Positions 24,857 through 33,372 of a DNA stretch of 64,000 nucleotides are shown one piece after another; the first letter of the stretch is position 1; each line of letters begins with the position of its first letter. The position numbers and the translations under genes are program-made. Source of the DNA: Dolomitihabitans soli (GTDB taxonomy: Bacteria; Actinomycetota; Actinomycetes; Streptosporangiales; Streptosporangiaceae); NCBI RefSeq assembly GCF_022213955.1, contig NZ_JAKNTW010000006.1, forward strand, positions 1-64,000. Reading direction: 5' to 3'. The notes beneath the pieces are model-generated. The model did not search any database. It had not been told where the DNA came from and saw only the letters and a program-made list of their open reading frames with translations.

Positions 24857-25456
24857 TCACCGGACGACGCGGTACATCAGGTGCGTGACGAGAGCGGTGC
24901 CCGACACGTCGCCGAGCGGTTCGAGGGTGATGTCGCCGACGGTGTCGAACAGCCGCTCGCCCCTGCCGAGGATCAACGGTGCCACGTGCAGGCGCAGTTC
25001 GTCGATCAGCCCCGCCGCCAGGTACTGGTTGACCGTCTGCGCGCCGCCCGCGATGGAGACGGTTCGATCGCCCGCTGCCTCGCGTGCCCGGGCCAGGGCG
25101 GCCTCGATCCCGTCGGTGACGAAGAAGAACGTCGTGCCGCCCTTCATCGGCAGCGGCTCACGCGGGTGGTGGGTGAGGACGAAGACCGGCGCGTGGTACG
25201 GCGGCTCCTCGCCCCACCAGCCGTGCCAGTCCAGGTCCCAGGCGTCGCGGCCGGGACCGAACATGTTGCGGCCCATGATGAAGGCTCCCGCCGCGGTGAT
25301 GTCCTCGATCACCGCGGCGTGCGCGTCGGGCTCGTCGAACATCCATCGGTGCAGGCGTTGTTCCGCGCCCTCGCCGATCGGGTTCTCCAGGCTCTGGTTC
25401 GGTCCGGCGACGTAGCCGTCGACGGACATCGCCATGTCACAGGTGACCTTGCTCAT
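24857..25456 (-). CDS. RibD/dihydrofolate reductase-like protein
   Basis: 199 residues from ATG 25456 with GGAGG upstream. DHFR-fold RibD_C domain: MAMSVDGYVAGPNQSLENP at the start, AFIMGRNMFGPGRDAW, VFVLTHHPREPL, VSIAGGAQTVNQYLAAGLIDEL and LILGRGERLF. These act as NADPH reductases of unknown substrates in most cases and are not true folate enzymes. Monocistronic. Confidence 0.9.
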   Translation of the reverse strand: MSKVTCDMAMSVDGYVAGPNQSLENPIGEGAEQRLHRWMFDEPDAHAAVIEDITAAGAFIMGRNMFGPGRDAWDLDWHGWWGEEPPYHAPVFVLTHHPREPLPMKGGTTFFFVTDGIEAALARAREAAGDRTVSIAGGAQTVNQYLAAGLIDELRLHVAPLILGRGERLFDTVGDITLEPLGDVSGTALVTHLMYRVVR

Positions 25457-25583
25457 CTCGCTGCCTCCAAGGTTCGGCGCTCGTCTCGCGCCGTTCACCA
25501 TGAAGTCGGAGCCGCCTGCCCGCTCTCTACATGTCAGCCGGATTTCTTTTCGCCCGGTGGCGAAGGTGCGAACCTGCCGCCCG

Positions 25584-25708
25584 CCGTGGTCGGTGGCGAG
25601 GGTGACGAGGACGGGCGTCGCGACACACCGTGGTCGGTGGCCAGGATGACGAGGACGGGCGTCGCGACACACCGTGGTCGGTGGCCAGGATGACGAGGAC
25701 GGCCGTCG
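25584..25708. repeat. 44-bp tandem repeat, about 2.8 copies
   Basis: Units start at 25584, 25628 and 25672 (CCGTGGTCGGTGGC(C/G)AGG...TGACGAGGACGG). The third is partial. It sits between the DHFR-like gene's promoter region and the end of selA. Confidence 0.85.
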
Positions 25709-25712
25709 GGTG

Positions 25713-27005
25713 TCAGCCGGAGACGTGGTTCACGGCGGCGGCGAGGAGATCGTCCTGCGCGGGGGCGACCGCGCGCAGGTCGAGCACCAACCGCCCGTCC
25801 GTGATCCGGCCGACGACCGCGGGATCGTGGTTCCGCAGCGGTACGGCCAGCCGCTCCGCGACCGCGATGCCGGCGCTGGGCAGTTCCACGCCGGGCGCGC
25901 CGCCGCCGCCCACCCGGGCGATCGTGGAGACGACCTCCGCCCGCCCGGGGAGGCGGCGGGCGAGGAGGCAGGCCCGGTCGCGCAGCTCGGCGGGGGAGAC
26001 GCGCAGAGCCCGGCGGATCGGCGGCTCGGGGCCCGACAGGGTCGCCTCGATCGCCGCCAGCGTCAGTTTGTCGACCCGCACGGCGCGGGCCATGGGATGG
26101 CGGCGCACCCGTTCCACCAGGTCGGCCCAGCCGAGCAGGAGCCCGGCCTGGGGTCCGCCGAGCAGCTTGTCGGCGCTGGCCGTGACCAGCGCCGCCCCCT
26201 CGCGCAGCGCGCCGGCGACGTCGGGCTCGCCGGGCAGGTACGGCTCCGCGTTCAGCAGCCCGGAGCCGACGTCGGCCACCACCGGAGGTCCAAGGGTGGC
26301 CAGTTCGCGCACGGGCGTCTCGGAGACGAAGCCCTCGATCCGGAAGTTCGACGGATGGATTTTCAGGATGAAGCCCGTCTCGGGCCCGCATGCCATGGCG
26401 TAGTCGGCGAGCTTCGTCCGGTTGGTGGTGCCGACCTCGCGGAGCCGGGCCCCGCTCGACGTGAGCAGCTCGGGGAGCCGGAACCCGTCGCCGATCTCGA
26501 CCAGCTCGCCACGGCTGATCACGATCTCCTTGTCCCGCGCGAGCGCGGTGGCGGCGAGCAGCAGCGCGGCGGCGTTGTTGTTGACGATGTGCACGTCCTG
26601 CGCCTCGGGCACCGCCCGCGCGAGCGCGGCGAGAGCCGTACGGCCACGCTCGGCCCGCCGGCCGTCCGCCAGGTCGAACTCGACGTCGGCGTAGCCCGAC
26701 GCCTGCCGAATCGCCTCGATCGCGGCTGCGGAGAGGGGAGCCCGGCCCAGGTTGGTGTGCACGAGGACGCCGGTGGCGTTGATCACGGCCCGGATGCCGC
26801 CCGCGTGCCCGGGCAGCAGGGTCAGCGCCACGTCCACGGCCTCTTCGGGAGCGGCCAGACCCTCGCGGATCCGCTGCTGGGCGTCGCGCACGGCGGCCTT
26901 GACGAGGTCGCGGCCGAGCGTCTCGCCGGCGGCCGTCAGCCGGGTGTCGGCCAGCATGGCGTCGGTGCGGGGCACGGCTCGGCGTCTGTCCACGATGGTG
27001 ATCAC
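25713..27005 (-). CDS. selA: L-seryl-tRNA(Sec) selenium transferase
   Basis: 430 residues from GTG 27005. SelA converts Ser-tRNA(Sec) to Sec-tRNA(Sec) with selenophosphate, using PLP. Family blocks: INATGVLVHTNLGRAPLS, NNNAAALLL, SRGELVEIGDGFRLPE, LREVGTTNRTKLADY, KIHPSNFRIEGF, and the PLP-lysine region TASADKLLGGPQAG. The C-terminal domain with ARVGGGGAPGVELPS is also present. The tRNA-Sec gene lies 18 bp upstream on the same strand. selB and selD are not in the window. Confidence 0.96.
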   Translation of the reverse strand: MITIVDRRRAVPRTDAMLADTRLTAAGETLGRDLVKAAVRDAQQRIREGLAAPEEAVDVALTLLPGHAGGIRAVINATGVLVHTNLGRAPLSAAAIEAIRQASGYADVEFDLADGRRAERGRTALAALARAVPEAQDVHIVNNNAAALLLAATALARDKEIVISRGELVEIGDGFRLPELLTSSGARLREVGTTNRTKLADYAMACGPETGFILKIHPSNFRIEGFVSETPVRELATLGPPVVADVGSGLLNAEPYLPGEPDVAGALREGAALVTASADKLLGGPQAGLLLGWADLVERVRRHPMARAVRVDKLTLAAIEATLSGPEPPIRRALRVSPAELRDRACLLARRLPGRAEVVSTIARVGGGGAPGVELPSAGIAVAERLAVPLRNHDPAVVGRITDGRLVLDLRAVAPAQDDLLAAAVNHVSG

Positions 27006-27023
27006 TTCTGGTCAGGTGGGCTG

Positions 27024-27116
27024 CGGAGGCGGACGGGAATCGAACCCGCCGCGCCGAGATGCTCGGCGCCACCGGTTTTGAAGACCGGGAGGGCCACCAG
27101 GCGCCTTGACGCCTCC
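27024..27116 (-). tRNA. selC: tRNA-Sec (anticodon TCA)
   Basis: 93 nt. Acceptor stem GGAGGCG / CGCCTCC, discriminator G, anticodon arm CCGGT-CTTCAAA-ACCGG with anticodon TCA, a long variable arm (GCGCCGA / TCGGCGC, 7 bp) and the T arm GCGGG-TTCGATT-CCCGT. The long variable arm and UCA anticodon identify tRNA-Sec rather than tRNA-Ser. CCA is not encoded. A TAGAGT -10-like box (27124-27129) precedes it by 7 bp. It is probably co-transcribed with selA. Confidence 0.95.
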
Positions 27117-27296
27117 GGCACAGACTCTAACGGTTGCCATCTCAGGCCGTCGGGTGCGAACCGCCGGAGCTTTTCCTGGGCATCAGGGTGACCGGGATGA
27201 CGCGGGGGACGTGCGGGCTGCCGCCCTCGATGCGCTGGACTCCGCCGGGGCGACCAGCGCTTACCTGCCGAACCTTGTTCTGGTAAGTATGGCCGG

Positions 27297-28769
27297 GTGA
27301 CGATCGATGCCCGCACGCCCTGCCTCGTCGGTGTGGCCCAGCACACCGTCCGCGACCAGCCCGGCCCCGAACCCCTCGACCTATGGGAACACGTCGCCCG
27401 CGAGGCGGCGGCAGACGCGGGCGTGCCGGGCGTCCTGGCGCGCCTCGACTCGATCCAGATCGTCTACACCGAGTCCTGGCAGTACGACGACCCGGTGGCC
27501 CGGCTTGCCGGCCGCCTCGGGGCGACGCCTCGGCACCGCGCCTACTCCAGGGTGAGCGGCACCGCGCCGCAGCTCCTGATCGGCGCCGCCGCGGCCCGCA
27601 TCCAGGCCGGCGAGCTGGACTCCGCCCTCGTCGCGGGGGCCGAGGCCCTCGCCACCCGCCGGGCCTGCCGCAGGTCGGGGGAGAAGGTCCGGTGGAGCCA
27701 CGCCGCCGACCCCAAGCCCCCGTACGGGTGGGAACGCCCGCCGCATCCCGCCGAGCTGGCCCACGAGCTGTTCCTGCCGGTGCACACCTACGCGATCATG
27801 GACGTCGCCCGGCGGGCCAGGGACGGCCAGACCATCGCCGGCGAGCAGGCGGAGCGCGGACGGATCATGGCGCCGATGACCTCGGTCGCCGCCGCCAATC
27901 CGTACGCGTGGCACCGTACCGTGCGGACCGCCGCGGAACTGGTGACGCCGAGCGCCGAGAACCGGTTCGTGGGCTGGCCGTACACCAGGAGGACCGTCGC
28001 GGTGATGGAGGTCGATCAGGCCGCGGCCGTGCTCCTGGTCAGCACCGAGCTGGCCGACCGGCTGGGGATCCCCGGCGAGCGGCGGCTCTACCTGCGGGGC
28101 TGGGCCTACGCCGAGGACACGTGGGAGGTCGCCGCCCGGCCCGACCTCGCCTCGTCGCCCGCCATGCGGGCCGCCGCCGAGCAGGCGTTCGCCCGGGCCG
28201 GGACGCGGCTGGAGGACATGACGGCGCTCGACCTGTACAGCTGCTTCGCGGTGGCCCTCCGGTACGCCTGCGCCGCGCTCGGCCTCGACCCGTTCGATCC
28301 GCGCGGGCTCACGGTCACCGGCGGGCTGCCGTACGCCGGCGGGCCCGCCAGCGACTATGTGCTGCACTCGACCGCGGCGATGGCCGTGCGACTGCGCGAG
28401 CAAGGCGGGCACGGGCTGGTCACGGGGGTCGGCATGCATCTGACCAAGCACACCTCCGCGGTCTGGTCCGGTGTGCCCGGCGGCGGGTCCGGTCTGCTCG
28501 CCGCGGCCGCCGTGCCGGTCCATGTGGCGGAGCCCGTCGCGATCACGGCCGCCTACGAGGGGACGGCGACCGTCGCGGGGTACACGGTCGCGCACGGGCG
28601 GGACGGCGCCGCCGAACGGGGCGTGCTGATCGCCGATCTGCCGGACGGCAGCCGGGCCCATGCCTGGTTCGTCGAGCCTGATCTGATCGCCGATGCCGAG
28701 TCGCGCGAGCTGACCGGCGAATCCGTACGGCTGGTCCCGAACGGCTCCGTCAACCTGGCGAGATGGTAG
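27297..28769 (+). CDS. Thiolase-like acetyl-CoA acetyltransferase family protein
   Basis: 490 residues from GTG 27297. Thiolase-superfamily pattern: VGVAQHTVRD at the start, SGTAPQLLIGAAAARIQAGELDSALVAGAEAL around the nucleophile loop, YSCFAVALRYACAALGLDP, and the glycine-rich VTGGLPYAGGPASDY. The usual nucleophile Cys is not at the expected position: the loop reads SRVSGTAPQ. This matches the SCP-x-like actinobacterial subgroup, whose catalytic status is unclear. A C-terminal beta domain follows. Confidence 0.85.
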   Translation: MTIDARTPCLVGVAQHTVRDQPGPEPLDLWEHVAREAAADAGVPGVLARLDSIQIVYTESWQYDDPVARLAGRLGATPRHRAYSRVSGTAPQLLIGAAAARIQAGELDSALVAGAEALATRRACRRSGEKVRWSHAADPKPPYGWERPPHPAELAHELFLPVHTYAIMDVARRARDGQTIAGEQAERGRIMAPMTSVAAANPYAWHRTVRTAAELVTPSAENRFVGWPYTRRTVAVMEVDQAAAVLLVSTELADRLGIPGERRLYLRGWAYAEDTWEVAARPDLASSPAMRAAAEQAFARAGTRLEDMTALDLYSCFAVALRYACAALGLDPFDPRGLTVTGGLPYAGGPASDYVLHSTAAMAVRLREQGGHGLVTGVGMHLTKHTSAVWSGVPGGGSGLLAAAAVPVHVAEPVAITAAYEGTATVAGYTVAHGRDGAAERGVLIADLPDGSRAHAWFVEPDLIADAESRELTGESVRLVPNGSVNLARW

Positions 28770-29059
28770 ACGCGTGCGGGGCCGGACGACGTCGGGACAC
28801 GGATGCCGGGTGGACGCGACGGGGTGACGCGAGATCATGTCGCATGGTCGCCGGCGCCTTCGAGCGCCTCGGTGAGGAGGGCGACGCGACCGGGAGGCCG
28901 GTCCGGTCGCGCTCTCGATCGAGCACGGTTGCGAATTCGTGACCCGTGATGCCGACTTCGCCGAGTTCGAGGGCTTGCGCTCGCGGCATCCGCTGAACTG
29001 AACTGGTGAGAGGGCGGGCACCGGCCAGGTGTGCGCGGTGCATCCCAGAGGATGGCCCA
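28770..29059. other. Intergenic region without a recognisable gene
   Basis: 290 bp. I find no hairpin, repeat or convincing short gene. Minus-strand open stretches here have no start with an RBS. Confidence 0.3.
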
Positions 29060-29989
29060 GTGGCCGGTGACGGGCGACGCGACATCATCGACGCGGGGCC
29101 ACGGCGGCGGCGTGTCGGCTGGATCGCCGTCGTGGCGCTCCTCGCGCTGATCGGGGTGCCGGTGATCGGGTTGCTGACCGGGCGGGAGAAGGAGCCCGAG
29201 CCCCAGCCGCCCTCGTCCTCCTCGTCGGTGCCGGCGCCGAGGTCGCAGCCGACGCTGAACCGGGTCGACGTACGGCCGAACGTGCTGATTCCCGACACCC
29301 GCAAGGACGGCGACCGAAGGGTGCTCGACGTCACCTTCCCCGACGGGACGCGAGCGAGGCTCAGCTACCCGGCCCGCCTGAAACTCGCCGAACTGGGCGT
29401 ACGGCCGGCGGTCGGCGTGCGGCCCGGGAAGAGCGGCGAACTGCGCAGGCTCTACGCGCCGTTGCTGGGCGAGGTGGAGATCTCCGGCGGCGAGCCCATG
29501 CTCCGCCGCCTCACCGGCACCGTCGGGCTGTGGCCGCAGCGGGCGGGCCGGCTGGGCGGCGGGGGATATGTCATGGTCTTCACCTTCGGCCGGTGGAGCA
29601 TGGCGATGGGTGACGACTACGCCCCCGAACTGACCTTCGAGCAGCGCATGGAGTTGGCGTTGGGAGTGCGCGGAAAGGTGGACCGTGCGGGATTCCTCGT
29701 GCTGACGGCCGGGGAGACCGCCTCGATCGGCCGGCCGGGCGAGCTGGCCGGCGGGGCGACGCTCGGGCCGCAACTCTGGTTCGGCGGCGGGATGGACCCG
29801 GTCGTGGTGCTCGCGCGCACTCCCGGGTGCGGGCCGCGATCGGTGCTGCCGCGTGTCGTCTCCGGCCGCGGCTACGCGGAGCGAAGCTGCCGGGGCGACA
29901 TCCTGGTGGCCGCCGGCGGCGACCGCGACTTCGTCCGCCGGATCGTCCGGGACCTACGAGTGGACCCCCTCCCGCCACGTGGGCGATGA
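29060..29989 (+). CDS. Membrane-anchored protein of unknown function
   Basis: 309 residues from GTG 29060 (AGAGGATGG upstream). A short basic cytoplasmic N-terminus (PRRRRVG), one membrane segment (WIAVVALLALIGVPVIGLLTG), a Pro/Ser linker (PEPQPPSSSSS) and an extracytoplasmic domain of about 250 residues without recognised family. The outside domain has strand-rich segments such as RVLDVTFPDGTRARLSYP and GYVMVFTFGRWSMAM. It may be a cell-surface protein; function unknown. Confidence 0.75.
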   Translation: MAGDGRRDIIDAGPRRRRVGWIAVVALLALIGVPVIGLLTGREKEPEPQPPSSSSSVPAPRSQPTLNRVDVRPNVLIPDTRKDGDRRVLDVTFPDGTRARLSYPARLKLAELGVRPAVGVRPGKSGELRRLYAPLLGEVEISGGEPMLRRLTGTVGLWPQRAGRLGGGGYVMVFTFGRWSMAMGDDYAPELTFEQRMELALGVRGKVDRAGFLVLTAGETASIGRPGELAGGATLGPQLWFGGGMDPVVVLARTPGCGPRSVLPRVVSGRGYAERSCRGDILVAAGGDRDFVRRIVRDLRVDPLPPRGR

Positions 29990-30032
29990 CCTCCCCACAC
30001 ATCCCCGGGATGGAGATGGGTAAGGTTCGGAA

Positions 30033-30989
30033 ATGTTTGCCGTTACCGCCGTACAGACCGATGCTGACAATCCGCTCGCGGGACTGGCTCTCGGAGAGCA
30101 TCCGGAGCCGAAGGTGCCCGAGGGCTGGACCACGGTGACCGTCAAGGCGACCGCGCTCAACCACCACGACCTCTGGACCCTCAAGGGGGTCGGCATCAGG
30201 CAGGACCGGTTGCCGATCGTGCTCGGCTGCGACGCGGCGGGGCTCGACGAGGACGGGAACGAGGTGATCGTGCACTCCGTGATCGGCACGGGCGCGGACG
30301 AGACGCTGGATCCGAAGCGGTCGCTGCTGTCGGAGACGTACGACGGCACCTTCGCGGAACGCGTGGTCGTGCCCCGTCGCAACCTGGTGCCCAAGCCCGC
30401 GACGTTGACCTTCGCCGAGGCGGCGTGCCTGCCCACGGCCTGGCTGACCGCGTATCGGATGCTGTTCGACAAGGCGGGTCTGGAGCCTGGTTCGACGGTC
30501 CTCGTGCAGGGGGCGGGCGGCGGGGTCGCGACCGCGCTGATCGCGCTGGGCCGGGCGGGCGGTTACCGGATGTGGGCCACCAGCCGTTCGGAGCAGAAGC
30601 GGGAACGGGCCCTGGAGCTGGGCGCCGACCAGGTGTTCCCGACCGGCGCCAGACTGCCGGCGCGGGTGGACGCGGTGATGGAGACGGTCGGGCAGGCCAC
30701 CTGGGACCACTCGCTGAAGTCGCTGCGCCCCGGCGGCCGGATCGTCGTCTCGGGCGCGACCTCGGGTCAGACCCCGTCGGCCGAGCTGAACCGGGTGTTC
30801 TTCCTGCAGCTCTCGGTGATCGGTTCCACGATGGGCACCCGTGACCAGCTCGCCCGGCTGGCGACCTTCCTCGATCAGACGGGGGTCAGGCCGGTGATCG
30901 ACCGGTCGATGCCCCTGACGGACGCCCGCGACGGTTTCGCCGCGATGCACGAGGGCGACCTGTTCGGCAAGGTGGTCTTCACGCAGTAA
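30033..30989 (+). CDS. MDR-family zinc-binding-type alcohol dehydrogenase/quinone oxidoreductase
   Basis: 318 residues. Opening GroES-like domain with VKATALNHHDLWTLKGVG and LPIVLGCDAAG, then the Rossmann nucleotide-binding domain with LVQGAGGGVATALIALGRAGG and ATSRSEQKRERALELGA. The Cys/His zinc ligands of true alcohol dehydrogenases are missing, so this is closer to NADPH:quinone reductase. Substrate unknown. Confidence 0.88.
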   Translation: MFAVTAVQTDADNPLAGLALGEHPEPKVPEGWTTVTVKATALNHHDLWTLKGVGIRQDRLPIVLGCDAAGLDEDGNEVIVHSVIGTGADETLDPKRSLLSETYDGTFAERVVVPRRNLVPKPATLTFAEAACLPTAWLTAYRMLFDKAGLEPGSTVLVQGAGGGVATALIALGRAGGYRMWATSRSEQKRERALELGADQVFPTGARLPARVDAVMETVGQATWDHSLKSLRPGGRIVVSGATSGQTPSAELNRVFFLQLSVIGSTMGTRDQLARLATFLDQTGVRPVIDRSMPLTDARDGFAAMHEGDLFGKVVFTQ

Positions 30990-31016
30990 GCAGTCGGTTA
31001 CTCCGGTCGGACTCCT

Positions 31017-31047
31017 GGTGATACAAAGGAGAGAAGGATGTATCACC
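31017..31047. promoter_or_regulatory. Candidate TetR operator
   Basis: GGTGATAC-N15-GTATCACC, perfect 8-bp arms, just upstream of (or across) the start of the MpaB-family gene whose operon ends with a TetR gene. This is the expected place for autoregulation. Confidence 0.6.
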
Positions 31048-31934
31048 GGGAGGTCGCCATGAGCGCAGAACCCGAACACGAGCTGAAGCCGTTCGGCCCG
31101 GACTCGCTCCTCTGGGAGGGCATGGGAGACGTCCGGCTCGTGTTCCTGCTCGGCGGGGCGCTGATCATGCAGGTCATGCATCCGGCGATCGGCGCCGCCG
31201 TCGGCGAGCAGTCGGTCTATCGCACCGACCCGTGGGGCAGACTCACCCGCTCCCTGACCTCACTGCAGAAATGGGTGTACGGCGGGCCCGCCGCGATCGA
31301 GGAGGGCCGGCGGCTCAGGGCGCTCCATCGTGACATCAAGGGCGTAGACCTACAGGGCAGGAAATATCATGCTCTAAGCGCTGAGCCGTACGCCTGGGTG
31401 CACCTGACGGCCTTCGAGCGGTCCGTCACCAGCGCCCGCTACTTCGGCGAGCCGGTCACCATGGAGCGACAGCGCCGGATGTATGCAGAGATCATGCACC
31501 TCGGCCGCATCCTCCAGGTGCCCGAGCGGATGTTCCCGCCGACCGTCGAAGACTACTGGCGCTACTTCGACCGCATGGTCGCCGACACTCTCGAAGACCA
31601 TCCCACCGCCCACGACGTGCTCGACGCGGTGTCGGGCGTCGGCCCGCCGCCGATGCTGCCCCCGGCCTTCGGCCCGCTCTGGCGCCCGCTCGGCCTGACC
31701 TCCGGGCGGATCAACCATTTCGTCACCGTCGGCACCCTGCCGCCCGCCGTACGGGAGAAGCTCGGCCTGTCGTGGAGCGCCCGTGACGAGCGGCGGTTGC
31801 GCGCCCTCGGGCGGGCGGTCGCGGCGCTGACCCCGCACCTGCCCGAACGGGTGCGTTATCTGCCGATCGCCTACCACGCCCGCCGCGCCGCGCGTTCCCG
31901 CGCGCGCCTGGAGCAGGCGCTGCGTGCGGCATGA
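31038..31934 (+). CDS. MpaB-family oxygenase (DUF2236)
   Basis: 298 residues from ATG 31038 (AAAGGAG upstream); ATG 31059 with GGGAGG upstream is an equally good start and would keep the operator outside the gene. DUF2236 landmarks: LLGGALIMQVMHPAIGAAVGEQSVY, then RTDPWGRLTRSL, EPYAWVHLTAFERSV and a histidine/tyrosine-rich region around YRRYFD/DYWRYFD, plausible metal or heme ligands. Related proteins (MpaB, latex-clearing-type) are oxygenases. It overlaps the TetR gene by 4 nt. Confidence 0.85.
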   Translation: MYHREVAMSAEPEHELKPFGPDSLLWEGMGDVRLVFLLGGALIMQVMHPAIGAAVGEQSVYRTDPWGRLTRSLTSLQKWVYGGPAAIEEGRRLRALHRDIKGVDLQGRKYHALSAEPYAWVHLTAFERSVTSARYFGEPVTMERQRRMYAEIMHLGRILQVPERMFPPTVEDYWRYFDRMVADTLEDHPTAHDVLDAVSGVGPPPMLPPAFGPLWRPLGLTSGRINHFVTVGTLPPAVREKLGLSWSARDERRLRALGRAVAALTPHLPERVRYLPIAYHARRAARSRARLEQALRAA

Positions 31935-32530
31935 ACCTCCTGCTGAGACTGGCCGCGACGGACAGCACGGAAGACGCCCCGGCGAACCGCATCCTCGACG
32001 CGGCCCTCGCCGGATTCCTCGACACCGGGCTCAGGCGTACCACCATGGAGGAGGTCGCCCGCCGCGCCGGCGTGTCCCGGATCACCGTCTACCGGCGCTT
32101 CCCCCGCAGGGACGACCTGGTCGAGGCCGTGATCATGCGGGAGCTGCGCGGGTTCCTCGCCGCGTTCGACGCGGTCGTCTCGCCGCTCCCCACGCTGGAG
32201 GAGCAACTGGTCGAGGGGTTCGTGGTCACGCTCAGGCATGTGCGCGGGCATCCCCTCCTCACCCGCGTCCTCGCCGACGAGCCCGACCTGCTGCTTCCGT
32301 ACCTCACCGTGGGCGCCGGTCCCGGCCTCGACCTCGCCACCGACTTCCTGATCGAACGCGCCGCCCGCTTCGGGGTGCCGGCCGAGGAGGCCGCCCCCGT
32401 CGCCGAGACCTGTGTACGGCTGGCGTTGTCGTTCGTGCTGACTCCCGGTGGCCGGGTGCCCCTCGGGGAGGAGGAGCAGGCCCGGCGGTTCGCCAGAAGT
32501 TGCCTGGTCCCGCTGTTGCGGCGGTCCTGA
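31931..32530 (+). CDS. TetR-family transcriptional regulator
   Basis: 199 residues. N-terminal HTH: NRILDAALAGFLDTGLRRTTMEEVARRAGVSRITVYRRFPRRDDLVEAV. The C-terminal ligand domain is not assignable. ATG overlaps the stop of the MpaB-family gene (ATGA), so it is in the same operon and may bind the 31017-31047 inverted repeat. Confidence 0.92.
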   Translation: MNLLLRLAATDSTEDAPANRILDAALAGFLDTGLRRTTMEEVARRAGVSRITVYRRFPRRDDLVEAVIMRELRGFLAAFDAVVSPLPTLEEQLVEGFVVTLRHVRGHPLLTRVLADEPDLLLPYLTVGAGPGLDLATDFLIERAARFGVPAEEAAPVAETCVRLALSFVLTPGGRVPLGEEEQARRFARSCLVPLLRRS

Positions 32531-32565
32531 TCGGAAGATCGGGGGGCGTAGGCCCGCCAGCATGA

Positions 32566-33372
32566 TCATCTGAGCGTGTCGCGGATGCGGGCGGCGGCCT
32601 CGTCGAGGATGACCTTGCACTCCTCGATCTTGGCCTCGGTCAGCGGGCCGTCGAAGGCGTCGCTCCTGACCTGAGCCACGAAGTCGGCCAGCGCCTCGCC
32701 CAGCGCGGTGTCCAGCTCGGCGCGCTGCGCGGAGTCCTGCACCCCGCCGAGCGTCGACCACGCGTCGGTCCAGAGGTGCCGCCACTCGCCGGCCCAGCGG
32801 CCGCCCTCGGCACGCCAGTCCTTCACGTGCTCGCGCCACTCCCCGGCCTGCTCACGCGCGATCCGCTGCCACTCCGACCGGTGCTCCTGCTGTGCGCGCT
32901 TCCACTCCGCCTGGTGCTCCTGCTGCGTGCGCTTCCACTCGGCCTTCTGCTCGCGCCAGGTGCCCGCGCTCGCGCCCCCTTCGCGCCGCACGTCGCGGGC
33001 CATCTGGGTGAGCTCCTCGCGCAGCGACTTGACCGTGTCGCGGACGTCCTCCTTGACCTCCCTGGCGATGTCGCGCACCGACTCGGAGATCTCCAGCTCC
33101 AGGTCCGCCAGCTCGTCCATCCGGCCGTTGAGCTCTGCCCGGCCCTTGTCGGTCAGCGAGAACACCTTCTTGCCGTCGATGACCTCATGGGTCACCAGCC
33201 CTTCCTCCTCCAGGCGGGCCAGGCGCGGGTAGATCGTCCCCGGCGAGGGGGAGTAGACCCCGAGGAACCGGTCCTGGAGCAGCCGGATCACCTCGTAACC
33301 GTGCCGGGGGCTCTCCTCCAGCAGCTTCAGCAGATACAACCTCAGACGGCCGTGGCCGAAGACCGGGCTCAT
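32566..33372 (-). CDS. PadR-family regulator with Trp-punctuated 11-residue repeats
   Basis: 268 residues. PadR winged helix at 1-75 (LLKLLEESPRHGYEVIRLLQ, YSPSPGTIYPRLARLEEEGLV). A long helical tail follows, with about five 11-residue units from about residue 143 that begin with EW or EGGRW (EWKRTQQEHQA, EWKRAQQEHRS, EWQRIAREQAG, EWREHVKDWRA). This hendecad pattern suggests a long amphipathic or coiled-coil helix. It overlaps the DUF4097 gene upstream by 4 nt. PadR proteins bind palindromes; one lies in front of the operon. Confidence 0.92.
   Translation of the reverse strand: MSPVFGHGRLRLYLLKLLEESPRHGYEVIRLLQDRFLGVYSPSPGTIYPRLARLEEEGLVTHEVIDGKKVFSLTDKGRAELNGRMDELADLELEISESVRDIAREVKEDVRDTVKSLREELTQMARDVRREGGASAGTWREQKAEWKRTQQEHQAEWKRAQQEHRSEWQRIAREQAGEWREHVKDWRAEGGRWAGEWRHLWTDAWSTLGGVQDSAQRAELDTALGEALADFVAQVRSDAFDGPLTEAKIEECKVILDEAAARIRDTLR

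Noticed and set aside
27024-27116. tRNA-Ser
   Set aside because: The long variable arm would fit, but the anticodon is TCA and the gene is directly before selA, so it is tRNA-Sec.
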